Source: DASZIT01 sp963770635 (GTDB lineage Bacteria; Actinomycetota; Acidimicrobiia; Acidimicrobiales; RAAP-2). Taken from it: a DNA stretch of 64,000 nucleotides. The notes under the pieces are model-generated. The model had not been told where the DNA came from and made no database searches. It saw nothing but the letters and a program-made list of their open reading frames with translations. A program made the translations under genes and the position numbers. Shown here one piece after another: positions 8,235-17,100 of the stretch. The stretch spans positions 1 through 64,000 of the forward strand of contig CAVYQI010000002.1 of the NCBI GenBank assembly GCA_963770635.1, read 5' to 3'. Every line of letters begins with the position of its first letter. Position 1 is the stretch's first letter.

Positions 8235-8343
8235 GTCGGGACGCCCCCACCCAAGACGATCGGCCGGCCGTCGACCAGCCGCTAGAGTTGGACATCGGTT
8301 CAGTGGTCGAGAACACCTGACAGAAGGACGAGGGGAAACCGAC

Positions 8344-9627
8344 GTGGCGAAGTTCGGAGACGGGGGCGACCTGGTGAAGTGCAGCTTCTGCGGCAAGTCG
8401 CAGAAGCAGGTGAAGAAACTCATCGCTGGGCCGGGCGTCTACATCTGCGACGAGTGCATCGAACTGTGCAACGACATCATCGCCGAGGAACTCTCCGACA
8501 CCACCGAGCTTTCGTTCGAGGAACTCCCCAAGCCGAAAGAGATCTACGAATTCCTGAACGACTACGTCATCGGCCAGGAATACGCCAAGAAGATCCTGTC
8601 GGTCGCCGTCTACAACCACTACAAGCGGGTCCAGGCGGAGAGCGACGGTCCTCACGACAGTGAGGTCGAGTTGGCAAAGTCCAACATCTTGCTCCTGGGC
8701 CCAACCGGGTGCGGCAAGACCCTCCTGGCCCAGACCCTGGCCCGGATGCTCAATGTGCCGTTTGCCATCGCCGACGCCACCGCCCTCACCGAGGCGGGCT
8801 ATGTCGGCGAGGACGTCGAGAACATCTTGCTGAAGCTGATCCAGGCCGCCGACTACGACGTCAAGCGGGCCGAGACCGGCATCATCTACATCGACGAGAT
8901 CGACAAGATCGCCCGCAAGTCGGAGAATCCGTCGATCACCCGGGACGTCTCGGGTGAGGGTGTCCAGCAGGCGTTGTTGAAGATCCTGGAGGGGACCACC
9001 GCCTCGGTGCCGCCGCAAGGTGGGCGGAAGCACCCCCATCAGGAATTCATCCAGATCGACACCACCAACATCCTGTTCATCTGCGGTGGCGCGTTCGCCG
9101 GAATCGACAAGATCATCGAGAACCGCATCGGGCGCAAGGGGATCGGGTTCCGGGCCGAGGTACGCAAAGCCGCCGACCGGGGCGACGATTCCGAACTGTT
9201 GCGCCACGTGCTCCCCGAGGACCTGATGAAGTTCGGTCTCATCCCCGAGTTCATCGGGCGCCTTCCGGTCATCGGCGCGGTGGCCCACCTGTACAAGGAG
9301 GCGTTGATCCGCATCCTGGTGGAGCCGAAGAACGCTCTCACCCGTCAGTACAAGCGGGTCTTCGATCTCGACCATGTCGAACTCGAGCTCACCGATGATG
9401 CGCTCGAGGCCATCGCCGAGCAGGCGCTGCTCCGGGGCACCGGAGCCAGAGGGTTGCGGGCCATCCTCGAAGAGGTGTTGCTCGAGGTGATGTACGACCT
9501 CCCGGGCCGGACCGACGTATCCAAGTGCGTGGTCGACCGGTCGGTGGTCCTCGACAAGGTGCATCCGACGCTGGTGCCGCTGAAGAGCCCGCCGGCCAAG
9601 GCTCGCACCCGCCGGGCCGCTTCCTGA
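8344..9627 (+). CDS. clpX: ATP-dependent Clp protease ATP-binding subunit ClpX
   Basis: AAA+ unfoldase partner of ClpP, 427 aa. The N-terminal zinc-binding domain has C13xxC16 and C35xxC38 (CSFCGKSQ, CDECIELC). Walker A is GPTGCGKT (119-126), Walker B is IIYIDEIDKIA, the substrate-gripping loops are GYVGEDVEN and GGRKHPHQ, and sensor 2 is GARGLRAI. Length is normal. GTG start with GAGGGG 8-13 bases upstream. A TAGAGT hexamer at about 8282 could give it its own promoter besides read-through from clpP. Confidence 0.98.
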   Translation: MAKFGDGGDLVKCSFCGKSQKQVKKLIAGPGVYICDECIELCNDIIAEELSDTTELSFEELPKPKEIYEFLNDYVIGQEYAKKILSVAVYNHYKRVQAESDGPHDSEVELAKSNILLLGPTGCGKTLLAQTLARMLNVPFAIADATALTEAGYVGEDVENILLKLIQAADYDVKRAETGIIYIDEIDKIARKSENPSITRDVSGEGVQQALLKILEGTTASVPPQGGRKHPHQEFIQIDTTNILFICGGAFAGIDKIIENRIGRKGIGFRAEVRKAADRGDDSELLRHVLPEDLMKFGLIPEFIGRLPVIGAVAHLYKEALIRILVEPKNALTRQYKRVFDLDHVELELTDDALEAIAEQALLRGTGARGLRAILEEVLLEVMYDLPGRTDVSKCVVDRSVVLDKVHPTLVPLKSPPAKARTRRAAS

Positions 9628-9690
9628 CCGACTCATGCCCTCGGCCCTCCGGTCGGCCCGGCCGGGCCCCGCATCGCGAGCTGACATCCT

Positions 9691-11082
9691 TTGACCACTC
9701 CGTCTTCCTCGTCGGCTTCCTCCTCGGCCTCCTCGGCTCTGTCCCCGGCCTCTCCAGCTACCGTCCACTTCGACGATCTGGCTGAGGCCCTGGCCTGGCT
9801 CGATTCGCACATCAACTTCGAGATGAACATGCCGACCCGGCAGGCGGTGCCCACCCTCGACCGGGTGCGCGAACTGATGACCATCCTGGGCGACCCTCAG
9901 ACGGCCTATCCCGTCATCCACCTGACCGGCACCAACGGCAAGGGGTCGACCGCCGCCATGACCACCGCCCTGTTGGGGGCCATGGGCCTGTCGGTGGGCA
10001 CCTACACCAGCCCGAATCTGAGCCGGGTCAACGAGCGGATCGCCCGGAACGGGGAGCCCATCGACGACGACGCCTTCCGGGAGGTGCTCGAGACCCTGGC
10101 CCGGGTCGAACCCCTGGTGGGGGAGCGTCTGACCCGCTTCGAGCTGCTGACCGCGGCCGCACTCATGTGGTTCGCCGACGAGGCGGTCGACGTGGGGGTG
10201 ATCGAGGTCGGGCTGGGCGGGCGGTGGGACTCCACCAACGTGGTCGACGCCGAGGTGGCGGTGATCACCAACGTGAGCTTCGACCACACCGAAGTCCTGG
10301 GACCGACGCTGGAGGACATCGCCGGGGACAAGGCCGGCATCTTCAAGGCGGGTAGCCGGGTCATCATCGGCGAGACCGACCCCCACCTGGTGTCATTGCT
10401 GCGGGAACGGGCTGATCAAGCCGGGGCGGCGGAGACGTGGGTCCGGCTCCAGGAGTTCGGCTGTTCGGCCAACCGGGTGGCGGTGGGCGGCCGCCTGGTC
10501 GACATGTGGACTCCGGCCGGCTCCTACGGGGAGATCCTGGTGCCGTTGCACGGCGCCCACCAAGGCGACAACGCCGCCTGCGCGCTGGCCGCGGTCGAGG
10601 CGTTCTTCGGGTCCCCGCTCGACGAGGACGTTGTGGAGGGCGCCTTCGCACAGGTGCGGGTTCCGGGTCGCCTGGAAATCGTGAAGCGCCACCCGCTGGT
10701 GGTGGTGGACGGGGCCCACAACGTGGCCGGGATGATCACCCTCGCCCGTTCGCTGGTCGAGGAGTTCGCCGTCGACGGTGATGCAGTGGCGGTGGTGGGG
10801 ATGCTGTCGGGACGAGATCCGTCGGCCATGCTCGACGCGCTGGTGTCGGCCGGCATCCGTTCGGTGGTGGTGTGCGCCCCCGATTCGCCGCGGGCCATGT
10901 CCACCGAAGTGGTGGGTGAAGCCGCGCTCGCCCTCGGCATGGCGACGACGGTGGCGGACTCGCCGTCAGAAGCGGTGATGATGGCCATCGAACTAGCCGG
11001 CGGCGACGGTCGGGTGGTGGTGTGCGGTTCGTTGTACGTGGTGGCCGACGCCCGGCGGCTGCTGCTGCCCGACGAAGTCTGA
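9691..11082 (+). CDS. folC: Bifunctional folylpolyglutamate synthase/dihydrofolate synthase
   Basis: Mur-ligase-type enzyme adding glutamate to dihydropteroate and tetrahydrofolate, 463 aa. The ATP loop is HLTGTNGKGSTAAM, followed by GVIEVGLGGRWDSTN and the C-terminal GAHNVAGM motif. The proposed TTG start gives a 20-residue Ser/Ala/Pro-rich lead before the conserved FDDLAEALAWLDSHINFE; starting at the later ATG (9823) would remove that helix. In many actinobacteria valS lies between clpX and folC; it is absent here. Confidence 0.93.
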   Translation: MTTPSSSSASSSASSALSPASPATVHFDDLAEALAWLDSHINFEMNMPTRQAVPTLDRVRELMTILGDPQTAYPVIHLTGTNGKGSTAAMTTALLGAMGLSVGTYTSPNLSRVNERIARNGEPIDDDAFREVLETLARVEPLVGERLTRFELLTAAALMWFADEAVDVGVIEVGLGGRWDSTNVVDAEVAVITNVSFDHTEVLGPTLEDIAGDKAGIFKAGSRVIIGETDPHLVSLLRERADQAGAAETWVRLQEFGCSANRVAVGGRLVDMWTPAGSYGEILVPLHGAHQGDNAACALAAVEAFFGSPLDEDVVEGAFAQVRVPGRLEIVKRHPLVVVDGAHNVAGMITLARSLVEEFAVDGDAVAVVGMLSGRDPSAMLDALVSAGIRSVVVCAPDSPRAMSTEVVGEAALALGMATTVADSPSEAVMMAIELAGGDGRVVVCGSLYVVADARRLLLPDEV

Positions 11083-11132
11083 TCGCTTCGGCTGGACGTT
11101 CCCTCCGGTGGGTCGGACCGCTGGTCGCGGTT

Positions 11133-11180
11133 CTGACACCTCACCGCGGTTCTGACACCTCACCGGAGTTCGGCTAGCCT
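11133..11180 (+). promoter_or_regulatory. ndk promoter with duplicated -35 element
   Basis: A 19-bp direct repeat (cgcggttctgacacctcac) occurs twice at about 11126-11164, placing CTGACA at 11133-11138 and again at 11152-11157. The second copy is 17 bases from TAGCCT (11175-11180), a canonical spacing, and the -10 lies 9 bases before the ndk GTG, so the mRNA would be leaderless or nearly so. Confidence 0.5.
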
Positions 11181-11189
11181 GCCCCGCTC

Positions 11190-11606
11190 GTGGGACGAAC
11201 TCTTGTCATCTGCAAGCCCGACGCCGTCGAACGCGGCCTCACCGGCGAGATCATCGGCCGCATCGAGCGCAAGGGTGTCCGGCTGGTGGCTGCCGAGCTT
11301 CGCCACGTCACCGCGTCCGAGGCGGGACGCCATTACGCCGAGCACGACGGCAAGCCGTTCTACGACGGACTGGTGGCCTTCATCACCCGGTCGCCGGCAC
11401 TGATCATGGTGGTAGAGGGCCCGGACGACACCTTCAAGGTGGTGCGCGCCCTGATGGGCGCCACCAACCCGGTGGAGGCGGCTCCAGGGACCATCCGGGG
11501 GGATCTGGCGCTGGAGATGGGTGAGAACCTGGTGCATGGATCGGACTCGGTCGAATCGGCGACCCGGGAGATCGAGATCTTCTTCCCGGAGCTGCGTCCT
11601 TCCTGA
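11190..11606 (+). CDS. ndk: Nucleoside diphosphate kinase
   Basis: Transfers gamma-phosphate among NTPs and NDPs via a phosphohistidine, 138 aa. The N-terminus TLVICKPDAVERGL and the active site ENLVHGSDS with His116 are diagnostic. Length is standard. GTG start, with a -10 hexamer 9 bases upstream and no Shine-Dalgarno. It sits between folC and the mre operon; in mycobacteria ndk is next to the RNase E gene, so the shape operon appears to split that pair here. Confidence 0.97.
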   Translation: MGRTLVICKPDAVERGLTGEIIGRIERKGVRLVAAELRHVTASEAGRHYAEHDGKPFYDGLVAFITRSPALIMVVEGPDDTFKVVRALMGATNPVEAAPGTIRGDLALEMGENLVHGSDSVESATREIEIFFPELRPS

Positions 11607-11846
11607 CCTGGTTTTTTGTGGCGTCGATTCCGGGCGCCGACGAAGCGCCTGGATGCCCAGTGCGGGGCCGGGCGGCGGGTGCATGTGGGGGTGAATTGGC
11701 AGGGTGCAGTGGCGGGCCCGGCGGGGGGTCTCGTAGCATGGTGCGCCGATGCTGCGTAGACTGCTGACAGAATCCAGCGGAATGCAGGTGCGATTCCGTC
11801 CAGGCACGCTCTCTCACCCAATCCCCCATGGAGGGTTGCATCTCTG

Positions 11847-12878
11847 ATGCGCGATAACGGTTTTTCCCTGTTAGGCCGAGATATGGCCGTAGATCTTGGC
11901 ACCGCCAACACCCTGGTGTATGTACGTGGTCGAGGAATCGTCCTCAACGAGCCGTCGGTGGTCGCCGTCAACGTGAAGGACGGCCGACCCTTGGCCGTCG
12001 GCACCGAAGCCAAGCGGATGATCGGCCGCACGCCGAGTCACATCCAAGCCATCCGCCCCCTGAAAGACGGGGTCATCGCCGACTTCGAGATCTGCGAGAA
12101 GATGCTCCGGTACTTCATCCACCGGGTACACCAGCGCCGGTTCGCCAAGCCCCGGATGGTCATCTGCGTCCCGTCGGGCATCACCGGGGTGGAGCAACGT
12201 GCGGTGATGGAAGCCGCCGAGTACGCCGGCGCCCGCAAGGCCTTCATCATCGAAGAGCCGATGGCCGCCGCCATCGGTGCCGGGTTGCCGGTGCACGAGC
12301 CGACCGGAAACATGGTGGTCGACATCGGTGGCGGCACCACCGAGGTGGCGGTCATCTCCCTCGGCGGCATCGTGACCAGCCAATCGATCCGCATCGGCGG
12401 CGACGAGTTGGACGAGGCGATCGTGTCCTTCATCAAGAAGGAGTACAGCCTCGCCCTCGGCGAGCGCACCGCGGAAGAGATCAAGATCGCGCTCGGCTCC
12501 GCATTCGACCTCGAGGAAGAACTGCACGCCGAGATCCGCGGACGTGATCTGGTGTCCGGCCTCCCCAAGACGGTGGTCATCTCCACGCAGGAGATCCGCA
12601 AGGCGGTCGACGAACCGGTGTCCGCCATCGTGGACGCCGTGAAGGTCACCCTCGATCGGACGCCGCCGGAGCTGGCCGCCGACATCATGGAGCAGGGGAT
12701 CGTGCTGACCGGCGGTGGTGCCCTCCTGCACGGTCTTGACAGCCGTCTGACCCAAGAGACCGGCATGCCCATCGTCGTGGCCAGAGACCCGCTGAACTGC
12801 GTCGCCATCGGGAGCGGCCAGTGCCTCGAGGAGTTCGAAGCCCTCAAGCAGGTACTCATCACGTCGTCAGCCCGCTGA
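11847..12878 (+). CDS. mreB: Rod shape-determining protein MreB
   Basis: Actin-like filament protein that guides lateral wall synthesis, 343 aa. Phosphate loop MAVDLGTANTLVYV, VPSGITGVEQRAV, the second loop VVDIGGGTTEVAVI and GIVLTGGGALLHGLD are all intact. GGAGGG lies 12 bases before the ATG. It opens the mreB-mreC-mreD-PBP2 run. Its presence indicates a rod-shaped cell elongating by lateral wall insertion, unlike apically growing mycobacteria, which lack MreB. Confidence 0.98.
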   Translation: MRDNGFSLLGRDMAVDLGTANTLVYVRGRGIVLNEPSVVAVNVKDGRPLAVGTEAKRMIGRTPSHIQAIRPLKDGVIADFEICEKMLRYFIHRVHQRRFAKPRMVICVPSGITGVEQRAVMEAAEYAGARKAFIIEEPMAAAIGAGLPVHEPTGNMVVDIGGGTTEVAVISLGGIVTSQSIRIGGDELDEAIVSFIKKEYSLALGERTAEEIKIALGSAFDLEEELHAEIRGRDLVSGLPKTVVISTQEIRKAVDEPVSAIVDAVKVTLDRTPPELAADIMEQGIVLTGGGALLHGLDSRLTQETGMPIVVARDPLNCVAIGSGQCLEEFEALKQVLITSSAR

Positions 12879-12898
12879 TCTAGGAGAATCTCTGTCCT

Positions 12899-13753
12899 GT
12901 GGCGAAGTCGCGGCGGTCCCGCCGCCCTCGCAACACATTGCTGATTCTGCTGTTGGCGTCGATCACCATCATCACTCTCGACGCCCGCGGTAGCCTCCAC
13001 CCGATCACCTCCGGGGTGCGATCGGTGGCCGCGGATTCCTTTGCCCCGGTGCGCTCAGCGGTCAACGGCATCATCGAGCCGGTGGGCAGCTTCCTGGCCG
13101 GCTCCGTCAACTACGGGGCGGTTCGCCAGCAGAACCAAAAGCTGCAGCAGCAGATCCGCCAACTCCAACTACAGGGAACCAGATCCCAGCAGACCGAGCA
13201 GTCCCTCCAGCAGCTGAGCGCCCTTCTCCACCTCCCGTACATCAGCAACCTACAGACGGTCCCCGCTGAGGTTACCGACTACGAGTCGAGCAACTTCGCC
13301 GCCACCATCGACATCAGCGTCGGGCGGGACGACGGGGTGCAGCTCAACATGCCGGTGGTGTCGGGCGGGGGTGCGCTGGGTGAACAGCTGGTCGGTCAGG
13401 TCGTCCAGGCCAATCACCACACCGCCACCGTTCGCCTGATCACCGACGGGGCCTCCTCGGTCGGGGCGCTGTACGGGAACCCCGGCGCCTTCGCCGATGT
13501 GGTCGGGTCGGGATCGGGCAAGCCGCTCTCCGCCGACCTGGTCCCGGTCAACACCCCGGTTCCGGTGGGAGAGGTGTTCGTGACCAGCGGGCTGAACGGC
13601 GCCATCTTCCCGCCGAGCATCCCGGTGGCCCGTGTCACCAGCACCAAGACCGGGGTCTCGGCGTCGGAGGAGTCGGTGACCCTGCAACCGCTGGGCGATC
13701 TCACCAATCTTCGCTACGTGTCGGTGGTCCTGTGGGATCCCTCCAACTCGTGA
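12899..13753 (+). CDS. mreC: Rod shape-determining protein MreC
   Basis: Bitopic membrane protein scaffolding the elongasome, 284 aa. A basic N-terminus (MAKSRRSRRPRN) precedes one membrane helix (TLLILLLASITIITLD). A Gln-rich coiled coil (RQQNQKLQQQIRQLQLQ, about residues 77-110) and the two-barrel MreC core (ISVGRDDGVQLNMPVV, VVQANHHTATVRLITD) follow. GTG start 20 bases after mreB. Confidence 0.95.
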   Translation: MAKSRRSRRPRNTLLILLLASITIITLDARGSLHPITSGVRSVAADSFAPVRSAVNGIIEPVGSFLAGSVNYGAVRQQNQKLQQQIRQLQLQGTRSQQTEQSLQQLSALLHLPYISNLQTVPAEVTDYESSNFAATIDISVGRDDGVQLNMPVVSGGGALGEQLVGQVVQANHHTATVRLITDGASSVGALYGNPGAFADVVGSGSGKPLSADLVPVNTPVPVGEVFVTSGLNGAIFPPSIPVARVTSTKTGVSASEESVTLQPLGDLTNLRYVSVVLWDPSNS

Positions 13754-13774
13754 GGACGCATGGGGTCTTCCTTC

Positions 13775-13805
13775 GGGTCGCGGTCGCGGTCGCGGTCGCG
13801 GTCGT
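13775..13805. repeat. Hexanucleotide tandem repeat (ggtcgc x5)
   Basis: Five near-perfect copies of a 6-bp unit fill the gap between the mreC stop and the mreD GTG. Changes in copy number would alter mreD spacing without altering either protein. In another frame the tract encodes an RS dipeptide run, but that frame has no family-like sequence. Confidence 0.75.
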
Positions 13806-13817
13806 GGGGGCCCACCG

Positions 13818-14348
13818 GTGACCCCACGGGACGCGGCCAAAGTCGTCCTGGTGGTGTTCGGGTTCTTGGCGGTGCAGGAGACCCTGATGCTCGATATCCG
13901 CATCGGCGGGGTCCACCCGGACATCATGGTGCTGCTGCCGATGGCCGCCGGGCTGGTGGGCGGACCGGCCCGGGGGGCGACCATGGGCTTCGGCGCCGGC
14001 TTGGCGGCCGACTGCCTCCTTCCCACTCCCTTCGGTCTTTCGGCCTTCATCGGCACCATGATCGGCTACGGGGTAGGACTGGCGACGGTGGCCGTCGACC
14101 GATCCTCGTGGTGGCTACCCACCGTCGGCGCCCTGGTGTCCAGCGTGGCCTACGAGGTGCTCTACCCCCTCTTCGGCTCGATTCTCGGCCAGCCGCAGAT
14201 GCTCCACGTCTCGGTGACCCGCGTGGCGCTGCTGGTCGCGGTGGTCAATGCCCTGCTGGCGGTTCCGGCGGTCCGGTTGATCGCCTGGGCGTTGCCCAAG
14301 GTGTCGACGGAAGGAATGCCCACATCCCCGTCCGGTTTGCTCCGATGA
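13818..14348 (+). CDS. mreD: Rod shape-determining protein MreD
   Basis: Polytopic inner-membrane elongasome subunit, 176 aa, with about five hydrophobic segments (VVLVVFGFLAVQETL, IMVLLPMAAGLVGG, LSAFIGTMIGYGVGLA, LLVAVVNALLAVPAV). Family-like residues include GFGAGLAADCLLPTPFG. GTG start; no clear Shine-Dalgarno because the upstream spacer is a hexamer repeat. Position between mreC and PBP2 supports the call. Confidence 0.9.
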   Translation: MTPRDAAKVVLVVFGFLAVQETLMLDIRIGGVHPDIMVLLPMAAGLVGGPARGATMGFGAGLAADCLLPTPFGLSAFIGTMIGYGVGLATVAVDRSSWWLPTVGALVSSVAYEVLYPLFGSILGQPQMLHVSVTRVALLVAVVNALLAVPAVRLIAWALPKVSTEGMPTSPSGLLR

Positions 14349-14502
14349 GGACTCGTTCGCCCGTCCCGCTTCGCCCGTCCCGCCCGCCCCCCTCGGGCCG
14401 CTCGGGCCACTCGAGGGCAGCTGTGGGGCCCGTTCCCAGGTCGGCGCGTCATTCTCGCCCTCGCGAGCATTTCCATCCAGTGAGTTGGCAGGATGGTGCC
14501 CC

Positions 14503-16806
14503 GTGAAGCGTTCCCTCCGGCACCCTCTTCGTGGATCGCGGGTCTATGTGCGGCCCGAACGCAGCCGCCCCACCCGCCGCAAGCCACCCCGACAGCCCAA
14601 ACTCCACCAGAGCCGATTTTCGGTGGAGGGTGTGCTCGATGCCCCCGACTCGACCGCCGCGCGCCCTGTGCTCCGGCTCCGGATCACCGGACTGGTCGTC
14701 CTCGGACTGTTCATCGTGTTGGGACTGCGTCTGTGGGCGCTGCAGATACTCCAGGCCCCCGCCGCTGTCAGTGCGGTGACCGCCAACCAGATCCGAGCGG
14801 TGTCGATCGTCCCGCCCCGGGGACTGATCCTCGACCGGTACGGGAATCCCCTGGTGAACAACGTGTCCACCACCGAGATCACCCTCTCGCGGAACGCGGC
14901 CGTCCAGCACAACGGCGTCATCGGACGGCTGGCGGCGTTGATCGGTGAGTCCGAGGCCCAGGTGAACGCCTCGATCGCCAATACCAAATACAGCCTGTAC
15001 GAACCGATCCCGATCCTGGCCAACGCCCCGGTCTCCGATGTTCTCTACATCAAGGAACACCCGTCGGAGTTTCCCGGGGTGTCGACCGATCAGATCTCCC
15101 AGCGCAACTACCCACAGCTCGAATACCCCGGCCCCGCCCAGGACGGCTACCCGGCCTCCCAGGTCCTCGGATACGTCGGAGTCATCAACGGCTCCGAGCT
15201 GCAGGCACATTCATCTCAGGGCTACCAAGCTGGCGACCCGTACGGGCAATCGGGCCTGGAGCAGCAGTACGAGTCCGTCCTCCACGGCACCCCGGGGCAA
15301 CAGCAGCTCGAGGTGGACTCCACCGGCCACGTGGTGGGCAGCCTGAAAACCATCCCGGCGGTTGCGGGCGACAACCTGGTCACCAATATCGACACGCCTT
15401 TGCAACAGGTGGCGGACAACGCACTGGCCACCCAGATCGGAACACTGCGCAACACCCTCGACCCGGCCTGCAACAACAACACCGGGTGCTACCCGGCCGC
15501 TACCGGTGGAGCGGTGCTGGTCATGGACCCGAGAACCGGAGCGGTGCTGGCCTCGTCATCATTCCCCTCCTACAACCCGAACATCTGGGTCGGGGGTATC
15601 TCCGATGCCGCCTATGCCTCAATCAACAACCCGACCAGCAATTACCCGCAGCTCAACCGGGCCATCGAGGGGGTGTTCACCCCCGGATCGACATTCAAGC
15701 TGAACACTGCGACCGCGGCGCTGGACAGCGGGTTGTGGACCCCCAACCAGACCTACCCCGACACCGGCACCTTTAACGTCCCCGGCTGCAAGGCCAACTC
15801 CGGCGCCACCGGATGCGTCCTTCAAAATGCTCCGGGGGACGGTGCCCTCGGCAGCATCAACATCTCCACCGCTCTGACGGTGTCCGACGACGATTTCTTC
15901 TACAACCTGGGGGCGATGTTCTACGACGCGTCCTCGACCTATGGCGAGACCCCCATCCAGAATGTTGCCGGCGAGTACAGCTTGGGCCAACTCACCGGCA
16001 TCGACCTTCCGGGTGAGATCGCCGGGCGGGTGGACAGCCAGCCCGAACGCCAGAAGCTCCATGCCGAAAGCCCGACCGCCTTTCCCAACACCACCTGGTA
16101 CACCGGAGACAACGTGGAGATGGCCTTCGGGCAGGGCGGGACGGTGATAACCCCCATCGAGCAGGCGGTGGCCTACTCGACGTTCATCAACGGGGGCACC
16201 CGCTACGCCCCCCAGGTCGCCGCCGCCGAGGTCTCACCGACCGGGACGGTGGTGAAGAAATTCGATCCTCAGGTGACCGGTCATGTGAGCCTTCCGCCCA
16301 GCACCTACCAGCCGCTGCTGGCCGGCTTCGAAGGGGTGGTGCAGGCACCCAACGGCACGGCCTATGGCGCGTTCCAGGGTTCGTTGTTCCCGGTCAACCT
16401 CCTGGCCGGCAAGACCGGTACCGCCGACACGGTGGCGGGCAAGGAGCCCACGTCGTGGTTCATCGGGTTCACCACCACTCCCCAATACGTGGTGGTGTGC
16501 GTCATCGACCAGGCCGGCTACGGTGCGACCGCGGCGGCTCCGGTGGTGAGGGACATCTTCGACTACCTGGCCGCCCACCCGGTCGGGCCGGCCGCGATTC
16601 CTCCCGGCAACCAGGTCATTCAGGCCACCAAGCCGGTGCCACTCATCGCGCCCACGACGACCACCACCACGACAACGCCGGGGTCGGGGTCGGGGTCGGG
16701 ATCCGGGACGACCACCACGACCGCCGCGCCCACGACAACCACCACCACCGCCGGGGCAGGGACGACCACCCCCACCGGGGCCGGCGCGGGAACCGGGACG
16801 GGATAG
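14503..16806 (+). CDS. mrdA: Penicillin-binding protein 2 (elongation transpeptidase)
   Basis: Class B PBP cross-linking peptidoglycan during elongation, 767 aa. Basic cytoplasmic N-terminus, one membrane helix (LVVLGLFIVLGLRLWALQIL), PBP dimerisation domain (PPRGLILDRYGNPL), then the transpeptidase domain. Its active-site motifs are GSTFK (nucleophile Ser), SDDDFFYNLG as the SxN/D motif, and AGKTGTADT as the KTG motif. The last 60 residues are a Thr/Gly/Ala low-complexity tail with runs of Thr, presumably periplasmic. GTG 14503 is preferred over the in-frame TTG at 14485. The partner glycosyltransferase rodA does not follow. Confidence 0.95.
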   Translation: MKRSLRHPLRGSRVYVRPERSRPTRRKPPRQPKLHQSRFSVEGVLDAPDSTAARPVLRLRITGLVVLGLFIVLGLRLWALQILQAPAAVSAVTANQIRAVSIVPPRGLILDRYGNPLVNNVSTTEITLSRNAAVQHNGVIGRLAALIGESEAQVNASIANTKYSLYEPIPILANAPVSDVLYIKEHPSEFPGVSTDQISQRNYPQLEYPGPAQDGYPASQVLGYVGVINGSELQAHSSQGYQAGDPYGQSGLEQQYESVLHGTPGQQQLEVDSTGHVVGSLKTIPAVAGDNLVTNIDTPLQQVADNALATQIGTLRNTLDPACNNNTGCYPAATGGAVLVMDPRTGAVLASSSFPSYNPNIWVGGISDAAYASINNPTSNYPQLNRAIEGVFTPGSTFKLNTATAALDSGLWTPNQTYPDTGTFNVPGCKANSGATGCVLQNAPGDGALGSINISTALTVSDDDFFYNLGAMFYDASSTYGETPIQNVAGEYSLGQLTGIDLPGEIAGRVDSQPERQKLHAESPTAFPNTTWYTGDNVEMAFGQGGTVITPIEQAVAYSTFINGGTRYAPQVAAAEVSPTGTVVKKFDPQVTGHVSLPPSTYQPLLAGFEGVVQAPNGTAYGAFQGSLFPVNLLAGKTGTADTVAGKEPTSWFIGFTTTPQYVVVCVIDQAGYGATAAAPVVRDIFDYLAAHPVGPAAIPPGNQVIQATKPVPLIAPTTTTTTTTPGSGSGSGSGTTTTTAAPTTTTTTAGAGTTTPTGAGAGTGTG

Positions 16807-17100
16807 CCAAAACGGATGGCTCGGACGGCCCAAACCGTCGGCCAATCGGCCTCATCTGTGGCGGGGCGGAGCGGACACCGGGTTGTCCGGAAGGCACTTT
16901 CCACGGCAGGCCGGAGGGCGCGTTGCCGGGTTCATTGGCCCAGTTCTGGCGATTCTGGCTCAGAACTTGCCGTCCACCAGGGGTTTTTACGGGGCGATGA
17001 AGGCCGGTACCATGGTGGGGCACGGCGCCATCCGGCGCCATTCCGGCCCCAGGGCCGGACGCAGTTGCCGCCAAGGCGGCCGGAGATGGGAGGGAATGAC

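Noticed and set aside
8188..10386. Minus-strand open frame of 732 codons opposite clpX and folC
   Set aside because: Antisense shadow of GC-rich codons; the plus strand encodes complete ClpX and FolC with all motifs, and the antisense translation has no recognisable domain.
13760..14506. Plus-strand frame of 248 codons overlapping mreD, beginning with an RS repeat
   Set aside because: Alternative frame of the hexamer repeat and of mreD; the MreD frame has membrane helices and family residues.
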